Positions 32,323 to 43,058 of a DNA stretch of 64,000 nucleotides are shown here, in pieces (the first letter of the stretch is position 1; the number at the start of each line of letters is the position of its first letter). Under the pieces are notes generated by a model, which saw nothing but the letters and a program-made list of their open reading frames with translations, did no database searches and was not told where the DNA came from. A program made the position numbers and the translations under genes. The DNA is from Branchipolynoe longqiensis (Eukaryota; Annelida; Polychaeta; Phyllodocida; Polynoidae). The DNA lies in assembly GCA_030323885.1 (NCBI GenBank), contig CM059188.1, positions 108,798,644 through 108,862,643 on the forward strand, written 5' to 3'.

Positions 32323-32356
32323 GGTCTGAGAGCATAGATCTGAATCGAGTATTAAC

Positions 32357-32701
32357 TTAAAGCTGCATAGTCCGCTGAAGCATCAAGTTTTCAAAATCAA
32401 AACAATTTTCTCTATTTGATTCTACATATCTAACTTAGATACGGATGCACTTATTAAGTATTTATTGCCACATAGAAGGGAACACGGAGTCAATCTAATA
32501 GAACCTGTTACTGCAGAAGCCTATGGTATCAGAGTTTTGGTGTGCTTGCCAAAATTATTTTCACATGTTTGAATTTCAAATATCTCAACAGGTAGCCATT
32601 TCAATTAAAAGTTACTTCAGACTAAAGTAAGGTAGATTATAATGATCAATTTAATATACTTATCTCAGAAAAATGTCAGAAACTCGACTATGAAACTTTA
32701 A
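32357..32701 (+). repeat. Family T, full-length copy
   Basis: TTAAAGCTGCATAGTCCGCT to GACTATGAAACTTTAA. It is bounded by TTAA and includes AATTTGATTCTACATATCTA and CTATGGTATCAGAGTTTTGG. Confidence 0.75.
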
Positions 32702-33212
32702 GTATAAGTCAGGTAGATGTGCATTCCAGAGACCCGAGGAGCTCAAACTCCATATTTTTGGCAATAAATTATTGATGATTTTAGCTTTCCAATTTGACCC
32801 ACCTTAATTAATAAAATCCAACTTAATTTAAATCGCAGCTATTTTGTACAGTAGTAGTACAAGCTGACATTTCAATATATTTGGTTAATTAATCAAATCC
32901 AACTTAATTTAAATCGCAGCTATTTGGTAGGAGTAGATGCTGACATTTCAATGTATTTTGTAAACATAACCAGCCCTGCGATATCGGTGCTATCGGACTA
33001 GGCAGGTCACCATAGAGAATGTTTTATCAACACCATTTAGATATATAATAAATATTATGCAAATGAACAAAAAACATAAATTTGTTTGTGCGTGCGTGTG
33101 TGTGTGTATGTGTGTTGACCAGATTAGATTGCCCACTGGGTGTACTCGTTTCTCATGCAGGTCATGGGAGTAATCCATGCTCGGAGGAATCAAACCAAAG
33201 ACCTACTTTATA
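32702..33212. other. Unique AT-rich sequence with an 85-bp tandem duplication
   Basis: AAATCCAACTTAATTTAAAT and GCTGACATTTCAAT each occur twice (32815-32880 and 32894-32955). A short GTGTGT run is near 33088-33113. Confidence 0.5.
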
Positions 33213-33855
33213 CCCCTGTCACACTACGACGTAACGAGCCAACGTGAGCCTAACGTGGTCATTTTTCGTCATTACGTTGGGTTACGTCATGATGACGTCA
33301 TAATGACGTTAGAATGACGTCGAGCTACGTCACATTACGTCGTGTTACGTCGAGTTACGTCAAGGTTTTGGACATGTTCAAAACTTTCCACGTAGCTCGA
33401 ACGTAAGGGTTTACGTTCGCCGTACGTGCTGTTCACGTTCAGTGAACGTCAATGACGTTAAAAGGACGTTATTCCAACGCTGCTCACTACGTTCCACTAC
33501 GTTCCACTACGTTGACCCACATTAAACCGAGTGCAAATGCCTACGAGGCTTAATGGGAACGTCAGGAGAACGTCAGGAGAACGTGCATTCAACGTACGTT
33601 CAACGTATCATGACGTGGCTAACGTCACGTAACGTTCTTCTGGCGATGGAATAACGTTCATAACGTTCCGTGAACGTAGTGACGTTGTCCTCTCTCGTTG
33701 AATGACGGTATCACTACGCTTTACCGACGTTACGTTCTCGTCCACTACGTTGCATCCACGTTCAACTTCTGCCCAAATTTGCATACTACGCCGAGAAGTT
33801 CAACGTTCTTCACGTTCTCCCTACACTGACGTCATTACGTCCTAGTGTGACAGGG
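33213..33855. mobile_element. Palindromic MITE with CCCTGTCACACTA ends
   Basis: CCCTGTCACACTACGACGTA is inverted at the right end (TACGTCCTAGTGTGACAGGG). The interior is dense in ACGTTA/TAACGT and TGACGT words in both orientations. It abuts a family T copy at 33859. Confidence 0.75.
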
Positions 33856-33858
33856 CCA

Positions 33859-34204
33859 TAAAGCTGCATAGTCCGATGAAAACATGAAATTTTCAAAACC
33901 AAAGCAATGTTCTCAATTTGATTCTACATATCTAACTTAGCCATTGATGCACTTATTAAAAATTTGTCGTCCACATAAAGGGGATTACTGAGGCAATTTA
34001 ATAGAACCTGTTACTGCAGAAGCCTATGGTGTCAGAGTTTTGGCATGCTTGCCAAAACTAATTTGACTAGTTTGCACTTTAAATATCTCAAAAGTTAGCC
34101 ATGTAAAATAAAATTTACTTCAAACTAAAGTAAGATAGATTATGGTGATCAATCTTAGATATTTATCTCAGAAAATGACAAAAATTCAAAACCATCGGAC
34201 TAAC
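33859..34204 (+). repeat. Family T, full-length copy
   Basis: TAAAGCTGCATAGTCCGATG to AAAACCATCGGACTAA. The sequence is very close to 32357-32701. Confidence 0.75.
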
Positions 34205-34209
34205 TGATA

Positions 34210-34560
34210 TTAGCAGTATCTGGTGCTCAGCATTATTAGGATACGGCAAGCGCTGGTTGGGTGGTTGGTTCTTGGAGTTCTACGTCCTGGCAACATCTAA
34301 GGTCATAGCAGGACGGGCAGCCGCTGGTTCACTCAGTATTAGGATAATATGACTAAGTAGGGTATTAGGTCATGGTGCTGCTACAAAATATCCCAGTGAG
34401 GCAGCACTATAAATTTGCCATATGTGCGCGCTGTCATAAGTCTGTCCCCATCCCGATCCCAATATAATCTATTATTAGGACGTAAAACCCCAACCACAAA
34501 ACAAGTCTGTATCCGTCATTATATAACCTTAGATGTTATTAGGATGTGAACCCCAATAAA
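34210..34560. repeat. Degenerate, rearranged SINE family S remnants
   Basis: A plus-strand body (GTGCTCAGCATTATTAGG, CAGTATTAGGATAATATGAC, GGCAGCACTATAAATTTGCC) is interrupted by an inverted tail (GGTTGGTTCTTGGAGTTCTA) at about 34255-34315. Confidence 0.65.
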
Positions 34561-34634
34561 CAAACCAAACAAGCAATCAATTGATCCGAAGCAATGCAGT
34601 GTGCCTCATCTCGCTGTGCCTGAGGCACGGGAAG

Positions 34635-34969
34635 GGTTGGTTGGCTGGTTGTTTGAGGTTTACGTCCTGGCAACATCTAAGGTCATATCAGGATGGGTAC
34701 CGGCTTGTGACAATGCACACTCGTGGCAACTTTATCGTGCTGCCCCACTGGGAAATCAGGCCGCCAGCACCATGTCCCTATATCCCACTGTCACATTATC
34801 TTGACACTGAGCTAATCAGTCCTTGCCCTATCATATTAATGCTGGGTGCCAGGTTTCGGAAGCGACAAGTATCAATTTTATAAGTCATCGGTTTGATTCG
34901 ACCGGGAACCGCACTCCCGATCTCCCGCACGCGAGGCCCGCGCTTTACCGATTCGGCCACCGCGCCCGG
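34635..34969 (-). repeat. SINE family S (type-2 head)
   Basis: A full copy from GTTTACGTCCTGGCAACATC to TTCGGCCACCGCGCCCGG. Confidence 0.88.
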
Positions 34970-35650
34970 TCCCATTGATGTAGCCCTGGTGCAGTGTGCC
35001 TCATCTCGCTGTGCCGTGGGCCCGGGGAGGGAGGAAGTGCGGGCGGGCGGGCGGCGCGCCGGGCCGACCGGCCGGGGCGGGCAGATGGAAGGAGCTAGTA
35101 GTATATGAGATGTGCGCCCATCGGCCAGCCGAGCTCCCTCATCCCGGCTTATCGATCCACACAATCCTAAGTCGATCGATAGACTTTGGGCTCCTGATCC
35201 GATTCCCAGATGCCTGCAAGTCGGCGGTTGTGTGGGCACGATGTCGGCGCGGTGCAAAAGTTGCCTCGGGCAGGGGAGGAAGGGAGGAAGGGAGGGATGG
35301 CGGCGGGGGGTGGAGGAGGCCGGGGCCGTACGTACGTAGGACGCGCGTGCCGGGAAAGCCCGGGGCCGGGTGGGCGGAGCGCCGGGCTTGCAGGAGCGGC
35401 CGGGATCTTGACCGCGGGCGGGCGGCCCTCCCGCCGCCCGCCGCCCGCTGAGCCCGCCTCTGAGCCGGCAAAGTTCCTCTAATATCGCGCACTTATCCCC
35501 CTCCCAATATCGACGCGCACTAAGCTGCCTCGGGGGCAGGCCGCTGCGAATTTGACAAACAGACCACATAAGCGGAGGATTTGCGGAAAAAGGGGAATTT
35601 TAGAAAATGCGATTAAATCCAGATTAAAAGGGATAAGAGGCGGTAAAGCT
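34970..35650. promoter_or_regulatory. CpG island
   Basis: About 0.5 kb of very high G+C and CpG content (35020-35470) followed by a unique segment (35470-35650) with ATCGATCGATAG-like and GATTAAATCCAGATTAAAAG sequence. Overlapping frames of 75-257 codons on both strands (for example 34796-35569 minus) are typical CpG-island artefacts and include SINE sequence. A promoter role is plausible but no exon is assigned. Confidence 0.35.
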
Positions 35651-35960
35651 GTGTTTCTCACAACAGGGGAGTTGGGGAGGAGTTTGTGTCTGACTCAATT
35701 CCTCACTAACACAGTTCAAGCGAGCACAAAGGGAAATGTGGAAATGTCCCGGGGGGCAAGTGTGTGGAAGGGGGGAGGGGGTGGCTTGGTGCGCTGGTTT
35801 GTGGTTGGTTGGTGTGAGGGGGGCCTGGTGTGTTGGGGCGTGGGTGTGGGTGTGGGTGTGTGTCTGCTTTTCAAATTGCAGTGTGGGTGTAATTAACTAG
35901 TCAAATATAGAATCAATGGGAGCGTATGTAGAAACTTATGTTGTAGCTCGGCGTGTTTAA
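35651..35960. other. Unique sequence with a GTGTGGGT run
   Basis: G/T-rich at 35755-35870. No gene. Confidence 0.4.
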
Positions 35961-35962
35961 AG

Positions 35963-36305
35963 TGAAAGCTTTTGTGGTTTTACGTCCTGACAACATCTAT
36001 GGTCATACCAGAAAGGGGTTTCGAGTTTCTGCCATTTTCTACGATAAATACATTAAATTATTGTTGTAATCCAAGTTACTTTAGTTTAAAGTAACTTTAT
36101 TTTAAATGATTAATTTCTTTAGATATTTGAAGTGAAAACATGTAAAATTAGCTTTCGTAAGCACGCCAAAACTCTGACACAATAGACATATATGTCATGC
36201 AATAACAATATATTTAATTGCATCAGTATTCCATTCTATATGGCAACAAATGCTTCATAAATACACCATAAGCTAAGTCAAATTAGATACTAGATAATTG
36301 AAGCT
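35963..36305 (-). repeat. SINE tail fragment joined to a reverse family T copy
   Basis: TTTTACGTCCTGACAACATC (35976-36008) is the end of family S. 36013-36305 is reverse family T (GAGTTTCTGCCATTTTCT to ACACCATAAGCTAAG). Confidence 0.65.
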
Positions 36306-36509
36306 AACCTGCCCTTTCAGGAACATGAACTTAGCTCATGATAATTCAGATTGTTGTTGTTGCAATCTGGATATTTCATTAGCTTATCGCAAACATTTGG
36401 ATAAGGAACTCCTGTTGAAGTCGGTTTACCTGATTGTCAAAAGAGGTATATGAATGTACATAAGTGCGTTTACATACATATATAGATCTACATACATACA
36501 CACATATAT

Positions 36510-37096
36510 GGGTCATTCTTTAAAACTGGGCACAAAAGTGTGACATCGAAACCAAAAGTGAAAACTTTCCAAATAATAGCAAAAAACCTTCCAAATATTA
36601 GCCTAATCCAATGTCCTATGAAGGTTTGCATGTTGTGCATATGTCAGAGTTGAAAAAAATGAATTTCACTTTTTGAATTAGATCTTATGCAAATTGAACA
36701 ATACATTAATATCACTCGTGTAACATGAAAATCAAAGACCCATCCAGAACCTCATCTTAACATATACAACATAGTCAAACAAGATTTGATTGATTACTCT
36801 TAAGGAGACAAGGTAATGACTTGTAAGAAAAAGTTGAAAAATAAGTTGAAAAAAAGTTTGGCTACATGCATAGTGTAAATGTGTAAATTTTCACATTTTC
36901 ACATTAGCACAAAATCATCTAAGTAAACTTTCAATTTCTTTCTTGAGATAGCTTCAATAAATGTACTATTGCTAACATACTTAATGCACAATGGTTACAT
37001 TAATTATTTAACTTGCAATCAATAAAAGAAAGAACAAATTATCAGCATCGTAATGTGGAAACCAAATATGTGGTGCCCAGTTTTAAAGAATGACCC
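36510..37096. mobile_element. MITE with GGGTCATTCTTTAAAACTGG inverted ends
   Basis: The left GGGTCATTCTTTAAAACTGG is exactly inverted at the right (CCAGTTTTAAAGAATGACCC). The flanks are ATATAT on both sides, so the duplication is either ATATAT or a shorter palindrome. The AT-rich interior has no coding capacity. Confidence 0.8.
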
Positions 37097-37114
37097 ATAT
37101 ATGCACATATACAT

Positions 37115-37285
37115 ACAGTAAAACCTCTCTAAATCGACTGACCATTGGGACTGACTTTAAGTGGTCCATTTATGGAGGTGGTCGGTTTAGGGAGTTAGAA
37201 TATGGTTAGAATGGTATTGTTGGGACCCAAATAAAGCGATCGATATAGGGGAGTAGTCGATCTGTGGAGGTGGTATATCCCTACA
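37115..37285. mobile_element. Truncated Tc1/pogo-like MITE (CAGTAAAACCTC end)
   Basis: Starts TACAGTAAAACCTCTCTAAA. The CAGT start after TA resembles pogo/Tigger termini. The right end is not recognisable. Confidence 0.4.
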
Positions 37286-37340
37286 TATATATTTATTTGC
37301 ATATCCCTACATACATATACCCAAATACATGCATGCCCAC

Positions 37341-37640
37341 CGGACGCGGTGGCCGAGTCGGTAAAATGCAGGCTTCACCTGCGGAAGGTCGGGAGTTCGA
37401 GTCCCAATCGAGTCCAACCAATGACTCATAAAATTGATACTTGTCGCTATCTCGGCTGGCACTCAGCATTAATAGGAGAGGCCAGGACTGATTACCTGAG
37501 TATCAGGATAATGTGACTTCATGGGATATCAGGTCATGGTGCTGGCAGCCGTGCCATGATTGTGCACTGTTACAAGTCGATATGTATCATGCTATGATCT
37601 TAGATGGTGCTAGGATATAAAACTTCAACAACCTACCAAT
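37341..37640 (+). repeat. SINE family S (type-2 head)
   Basis: The head CGGACGCGGTGGCCGAGTCG with B-box GAGTTCGAGTCCC is followed by the standard body and tail. Confidence 0.87.
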
Positions 37641-37837
37641 CAATGAACAAACTTCTTTCGTTTTATTTGATTGTCCATCTGACGACAGGGACACCTGCTA
37701 TATCAGGATCACATCGTTCTGGATACAGAGTTCTTCGTTCAACATCACAAAAATGTACTCACAGTGGTCCAATATTAGACTGGTCCAGTAACCATCACTC
37801 TAGTTCCCAAACTAACAAATGAGGTCAGTAAAAAAAA

Positions 37838-38165
37838 GCTTGTTTTATTTAACGACACCTCTAGAGTGCATTGATTTTTTATCATCGGCTATTGGAAGTC
37901 AAACATATGGTCATTCTGACATAATTATTTCTTTGTGGAGGAATCCCGCCGCCACCACATAGGCTACTCTTTCCGATAAGCAGCAAGGGATCTTTTATAT
38001 GCACTTTCCCACAGACAGGACAGCATGTACCACAGCCTTTGATGAACCCGTTGTGGACCGCTGGTTGGAACGGACAATTTCCCAAACTACATATGGGTTC
38101 ACTGAGCAGGATAGATAGGATGACCGACACTTTCACAAGTGGACACACTACCGCCTGAGCTACGT
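37838..38165 (+). repeat. Mollusc-type SINE (TTTAACGACACC...CACTTTCCCACAGACAGGA)
   Basis: The conserved words TTTATTTAACGACACCTCTA, ATCATCGGCTATTGG, AGCAAGGGATCTTTTATATG and CACTTTCCCACAGACAGGAC match a SINE type that I recall as abundant in molluscan and related lophotrochozoan genomes. The 3' part (CACTACCGCCTGAGCTACG) is tRNA-like in inverse orientation. The taxonomic association is from memory and unchecked. Confidence 0.7.
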
Positions 38166-38185
38166 ACCTCTCCTAAATGAGCTCA

Positions 38186-38347
38186 GTATCACTTGCACTG
38201 GTCCACTAACCACCAACTCGCTCCACTACCCATCACCTCCGTCCAGTAACCATCACCTCGGTCCACTAACAACCACTTAGGTCCATGAAACACCATGCCA
38301 ATACATTACACTATACAGGTCCCCTAATCATCACAGTAGTCCACAAA
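38186..38347. repeat. Degenerate satellite of about 20 bp (GTCCACTAACCATCACCTCG)
   Basis: Imperfect GGTCCACTAACCATCACC units. Related units lie at 37768-37815, 39495-39518, 40800-40868 and 41292-41392, so one ancient array appears to have been dispersed by insertions. Confidence 0.7.
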
Positions 38348-38511
38348 CTGGACGCGGTGGCCGAATTGGTAGAGCGCAGGCTTCCCGTGCGAAAGGTCTG
38401 GAGTTCGATTCCCAGTCGAGTGAAATGAATGACTTCCAAAGGTTATACTCGTCGCTACCTAGCCTCGTGTTCGGCTTTACTAGGATATGGCAAGGACTGG
38501 TTAGCTCAGTA

Positions 38512-39013
38512 CAGTATAACCCTGTTAAACCAACCTCGGTTAAACCAAACGACCGGTTAATCCAAACTTTTCTTGGCGGCCCGGCAAAATGGTACCATTT
38601 ATCATATAAAAAAGTTGGTTTAACCAAAGTCGGTTAATCCAAACTATCGGTTAATCCAAACACAATTTTCGGACCCCAGGCCACTTCCAGTATGGTCAAA
38701 CCAAACTTTCATGTGGTTATAAGGTCATCTGAGACCCCACAGACTTGTAGTATTTTGCCAGGCCGCCGAAAATTGTTTGGATTAACTGATCGTTTGGGTT
38801 AACCAAGCTTGGTTTAACGGGGATAATAGTGTATATACATAAAAATAACAATAATCAAAGTGTCAACATACATTGTATATTACATTCATAATGCACCCGT
38901 GTTTTTGCCAAAGCCAAGTCAAAGTCGAAGCCAAAGCTCGGTTAAACCAATGATCGGTTAATCCAAACACATTTCTAGGGTGCCTTCAAGTTTGGTTTGA
39001 CGGGGTTATACTG
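38512..39013. mobile_element. Tc1/mariner (pogo-like) MITE with TA duplication, inside the SINE
   Basis: Inverted ends CAGTATAACCCTGTTAAACC and GGTTTGACGGGGTTATACTG, flanked by TA (38510-38511 and 39014-39015). Other SINE copies give the empty site CTCAGTACCAG or GTGTCAGGATAATG without the element. The TA target plus the CAGT start points to Tc1/mariner, pogo/Tigger-like. The interior consists of GGTTAAACCAA/GGTTAATCCAAAC subrepeats and is non-autonomous. Confidence 0.85.
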
Positions 39014-39068
39014 TACCAGTATAATGTGACTGAGTGGGAAATTGGGTCATACTCATAGTGTCTGGGAC

Positions 39069-39376
39069 CTGGGCCGCGTTCAGGGTCCGTCTCAGAGGCG
39101 CCTCGGAGGTGCCTGTGATGTCACGCTAGTCTGAACCACAAAGGCAGTTTCTTCTCTCGAAAATGGCCGCCCCCATAGGTGACGGCCATTTGCAATCGAA
39201 ATGCTGCGCTCTGATTGGATGAAACCACTGCATGCGGCAGCCATTTTCGAGGCGCTTTTTGTCTCCTATCTGTAAAGGGAGGCGTCGCCGAGACGGACCC
39301 TGAACGCAAACAGACCAAAAAGCATCGCCAAGACGTCGCCGAGGCGCCTCCGAGACGGACCCTGAACGCGGCCCAG
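39069..39376. mobile_element. MITE with CTGGGCCGCGTTCAGGG inverted ends, inside the SINE
   Basis: CTGGGCCGCGTTCAGGGTCC is inverted exactly at the right end (GGACCCTGAACGCGGCCCAG). The palindrome extends into the host GACC/GGTC, so the exact boundary and target duplication are ambiguous. The interior has GGCGCCTCGGAGG and CCGAGGCGCCTCC inverted segments. Confidence 0.75.
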
Positions 39377-39518
39377 GTCTCCCAGTGGGGCAGCAATGTA
39401 AAATTGGCATGAGTGTGCATTGTCACAAATCAGTACCCATCCTGATATTACCTTAGACGTTGCCAGAACATAAAACTCCACCCAACAACAATAACCAGTC
39501 CAGTAACCGTCACTCCGG

Positions 39519-40048
39519 GACCAGACGGGATGGCCGAATGAGTTGAGCCTCCGTCTCCCGTTTTGGTAGATCGTGGGACTCGAACCCAGAGGTTCGAGTG
39601 AAACCAATGACTTAATAATTGATACTTGTCACTTCCTAGCCAAGCGCTCCGAGTAGTGGGATATCAGGTCATGGTGCTGGCGGCCTGTTCTCCCAGTGGG
39701 GCAGCACTATAAAGTTGCCATGAGTGCGCACTGTCAGGGGCGTAGCTAGGCGTACGCGCATACGCCAAAACGTCCACATCGTTTTGTAAAAAAAAAATGT
39801 TATTACAAAATAATAGAGAGAGAGAGAGAGAGGAGGCATGTAGTAGTCCGGAGTGTCGAAAACTCAAGTCTAAAATGAGTAAAAATCTGCCAGCTTAAGC
39901 ATAAGCGGCCCCCTAAACCCCCTGCCGAAATTAGGAGGACACATCGTTAAAGGTCTAGCTACGCCCCTGACTGTCATAAGTCGGTACCCGTGCTGATATG
40001 ACCTTAGATGTTGCCAGAATGTAAAAGTTAAAACTCCACCCAACAACA
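39519..40048 (+). repeat. SINE family S (type-1 head) carrying a hAT-like MITE
   Basis: The head GACCAGACGGGATGGCCGAA is followed by the body to GTGCGCACTGT at 39734. It resumes at 39970 with ACTGTCATAAGTCGGTACCC. Confidence 0.85.
39735..39969. mobile_element. 235-bp hAT-like MITE with 5-bp duplication ACTGT
   Basis: The ends CAGGGGCGTAGCTAGG and TCTAGCTACGCCCCTG are inverted. ACTGT precedes and follows the element (39730-39734 and 39970-39974), whereas other family S copies have a single CACTGTCA. The CAGGGGCGTAGCTAG terminus is typical of hAT elements in my knowledge. The 5-bp rather than 8-bp duplication is unusual and would fit the hAT5 group. Confidence 0.82.
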
Positions 40049-40471
40049 ACCGGCCCAATCCATAAACATCAATTCCTGTCAAGTACTACGTTTTGACCGT
40101 AAAGACAACGGTTTTACACATAAAATTACAACTACGGCCGTAGGTGAGCAAACCATACGGTTTCCAGCGTATTTGAACTCTCATTTTGAATAATAATTAT
40201 TATGGATTGTTTATTTCTCACCACTGACATAATATGAATGTAACTATTTGTTTATGTTTTGCACAGATATAACTGAATGTTTATATTGCAAATAGCGTTT
40301 TGCTACCAATAAAAGTGCTTAAATTAAAGTGTTTGGTTTTTTCTTAGCAACAATGCAAATACAGAATTTGATACATATACAACATTGTTGAAATCGCAAA
40401 TTATTGTAAGGACTAGCAGTTATGTTGAATGTATGGTTTCGCGGAGAAATATAATGGTTTTCACAATCTAA

Positions 40472-40736
40472 TGCCCGGTACACACCTCCCGTATACAATC
40501 TAAAACTGCCCGTTTCACGCATAAGTTTGAGTTTTAGTCGTTAGGTGTGCGACCCCCTAGCACACCAGAGCCTTGCGATTCGCGACTTAAAACTCAGTTT
40601 TAGGGGTTAAAACTGAAATCGCAAGGGATTCGAAAAACGAATCGGGCAGTTTTAGTCGTGAAACGGGACGAGTCGGGGTCGTGATGCGCAGTCAGTTTTA
40701 GTGCGTGAATCGTAAACGGGAGGTGTGTGCCAGGCA
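40472..40736. mobile_element. Harbinger-like MITE
   Basis: Ends TGCCCGGTACACACCTCCCG and CGGGAGGTGTGTGCCAGGCA, flanked by TAA on the left and TTA on the right. The interior (AAACTCAGTTTTAGGG, TTAAAACTGAAATCGCAAG) matches part of the larger element at 19219-20195, so the two are related. Confidence 0.75.
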
Positions 40737-40799
40737 TTAGACTACTGTTTTCATTCTTGGGGTTGACACCTATGACTACCCACACAGATTCAGTACTCA

Positions 40800-40930
40800 C
40801 CACATCGGTCCACTAACCATCACTCCGATCCACTAACCAATCAACATGCCACTCCACTAACTAACGCGTGTTGTTTTACGTCCTGGCAATATCTAAGGTC
40901 ATATCAGGATGGGTAATGTGCCAGTCAACT
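40800..40930. repeat. Satellite remnant plus SINE tail fragment
   Basis: GGTCCACTAACCATCACTCC units (40812-40868), then GTTTTACGTCCTGGCAATAT (40871-40914) from an inverted family S copy. Confidence 0.65.
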
Positions 40931-40934
40931 AATC

Positions 40935-41284
40935 CAAAGACCCTATAATACTAAGACGGCTCACTCCCTATCTCTACCATGGTAATGTAAATTCCGCAGT
41001 GCCACCTTGTGGTGGGTTTGATCAGCCCAGCTGCTGGTTGGTGTTTCACATGTAAACACATACAATTATATTATACATGAAATAGGTAAGTATGAATACA
41101 CATCAATATGAAATTGCTATGAACAAATACACATCATCATCAGCACCATCAGTACACATCTTTCACATTCATATATACATATAATATAGCAACTGTTTAA
41201 CCAAGAGCGGCCAAGTGGTGGGTTTGATCATTTTGATTAAACAGTACAGGCTGAGTGAGCCGTCTTAGTATTATAGGGTCTTTG
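40935..41284. mobile_element. 350-bp MITE with 7-bp duplication ACTAATC
   Basis: Perfect inverted ends of about 31 bp start CAAAGACCCTATAATACTAA and finish TTAGTATTATAGGGTCTTTG. They are flanked by ACTAATC at 40928-40934 and 41285-41291. CA...TG termini plus a 7-bp duplication are shared with the elements at 49821 and 50454, although the repeats themselves differ. The superfamily is not assigned. Confidence 0.85.
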
Positions 41285-41291
41285 ACTAATC

Positions 41292-41395
41292 ACACTCCCT
41301 GTCGACCAACCATCAGACTGGTCCCCTAATCATCACGCCGGTCCCCAAACCATTTCGGTTGTCCACTGACCATAACGTGGGTCAAGTGTGCATGT
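41292..41395. repeat. Satellite remnant
   Basis: GACCAACCATCAGACTGGTC, CCCTAATCATCACGCCGGTC and GTCCACTGACCATAACG units continue the dispersed 20-bp array. Confidence 0.6.
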
Positions 41396-41775
41396 GGCGG
41401 TCCCAGATCGATAAGATAATCCCTGCTGAGTGGCTTCGGGAGGTGAGCATTCTGTCTAACCGAGCCCAGGGAGGTGTGTCCTTTCCCACACGGATTTAGC
41501 ATAAGCCGTCCCAATCCGGTGGACAGGTAGTTCACCAGCCTCCCGTCAATTGGAGGTGTGGGGTGTGGGTGTCAGGAATTCGGCTTAAATTACCCTAGTT
41601 GCATAATCATTTTTAATGTAGTACAAAACTATAAATATAGTAGCACGCGGTTCTTCCATTAATCTATATCGGCGGGGGATCACTTGGGTATGACAGATTG
41701 AATTGAATTACTTTTTATTTATATATAAAGATAAGTAGTTTTGTTGTTGAAATGGTTATACTTTTAGTAGTGTTG
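41396..41775. other. Unique sequence, no feature seen
   Basis: No recognisable repeat or gene. Confidence 0.4.
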
Positions 41776-42425
41776 CCTACTTTTTATATGAGCTTGCATT
41801 GACCGTATTATTAGGATTTTAAATAAACTGGTTTTGGGGTGTTGATGGATGTGTACAAAAAAAAAGATTTTATTTGATGAGCTTGGATTAACCGTTTTGT
41901 TAGGATTTTACATAAACTGGTTTTGGGGAGTTGATGGATGTGTACACACAATTTAATTTCTTTATATACGCTTGGATTTAACGTCTTGTCGTTTTTTTTT
42001 TGGTTTTTCTTAAATAAATTGGGTTTTTTATATGATGATCTTCAATTTAACGTTTTGTTGGGATTTAAAATAAACCGGTTTTAGTGAGATGGTGGGTATG
42101 TACAGACAATACTATTTCTTTATATGATGAACGTGGATTTAATGTTTTGTTAGGATTTAAAATAAACTGGTTTCAGTGAGATGGTGGGTGCGTACACAAA
42201 AAAATGAGATTTTTTTTATATGATTAGCTTGGATTAAACGTTTTGTTAGAATTTTAAATAAACTGGTTTTGGTGAGATGATGCGTGCGTCCAGAAAATAA
42301 GATTTCGTTAAATGATCAGCTTGGATTTAACGTTTTGTTAGGATTTTAAGTAAACTGGTTTTAGTGAGTGCATACAAAAAAATCATTTCTTTATATAATG
42401 AGCTTATATATATCACGTTTACTTT
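41776..42425. repeat. Divergent tandem repeat, unit about 65-105 bp, seven copies
   Basis: AGCTTGGATTAACCGTTTTG-like starts at about 41790, 41880, 41970, 42036, 42127, 42228 and 42317. Each is followed by TTAGGATTTTAAATAAACTG and GTTTTGGTGAGATG. Confidence 0.85.
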
Positions 42426-42704
42426 ATTTAGAGAGAACTACATTTTAGTTGTAGGAACAAAACCAAGGTCTCTATATCGATGACAAATGTTGACAATAAT
42501 TGTTACATAGCATTGACATGCACTGACCACTCTCTAAAAAGAAATGTCAAATACTGTATTCAAAATGTTTTTTATTTTGTACATAGATATGGTAATGGCG
42601 ACATGGTACCATGCTCATTTCACAACCCTCTGTTTGTGGAATAGGATTCTCACTACATTCAGGCATCGTGGAAGACAGTAATTGTGTCAAGTAATATTGG
42701 AATA
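42426..42704. other. Unique AT-rich sequence
   Basis: Nothing recognised. Confidence 0.4.
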
Positions 42705-43058
42705 ATTAAAGCTGCATAGTACGGTAAAGCATCAAATTTTCAAAACCAAAACAATAATCTAGATTTTATTACATATCTAAATTAGACACACATGCACTTA
42801 TTAAACATTTGTTTCTGTATAGAATGAGATACTGAGTCAATTTAATAGAACCTGTTAATACGGAAGCCAAATGTTTCCGAGTTTTGGCATGCATGCCAAA
42901 ACTAATTTTACATGCCTGCACTTCAAATATCTCAAAAGATAGCAATTTAAAATAAAAGTTACTTCAAACTAAGGCAAATTAGATTATAATGATCAATCTA
43001 ATATATTGATTTCAGAAACATGACAGAAACTCAAAACCATGGGACCATGCAACTGTTA
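42705..43058 (+). repeat. Family T, full-length copy
   Basis: TTAAAGCTGCATAGTACGGT to GGGACCATGCAACTGTTAA, bounded by TTAA on both sides. Confidence 0.75.

Larger units (their letters stand above)
38349..39495 (+). repeat. SINE family S (type-2 head) carrying two MITE insertions
   Basis: The SINE head is 38349-38420 and the body continues to 38511. It resumes at 39014 and again after 39376, ending CATAAAACTCCACCCAACAA. Removing the two insertions restores an ordinary SINE. Confidence 0.82.

Noticed and set aside
34796..35569. 257-codon minus-strand frame
   Set aside because: Runs through a CpG island and into a SINE; composition alone explains it.
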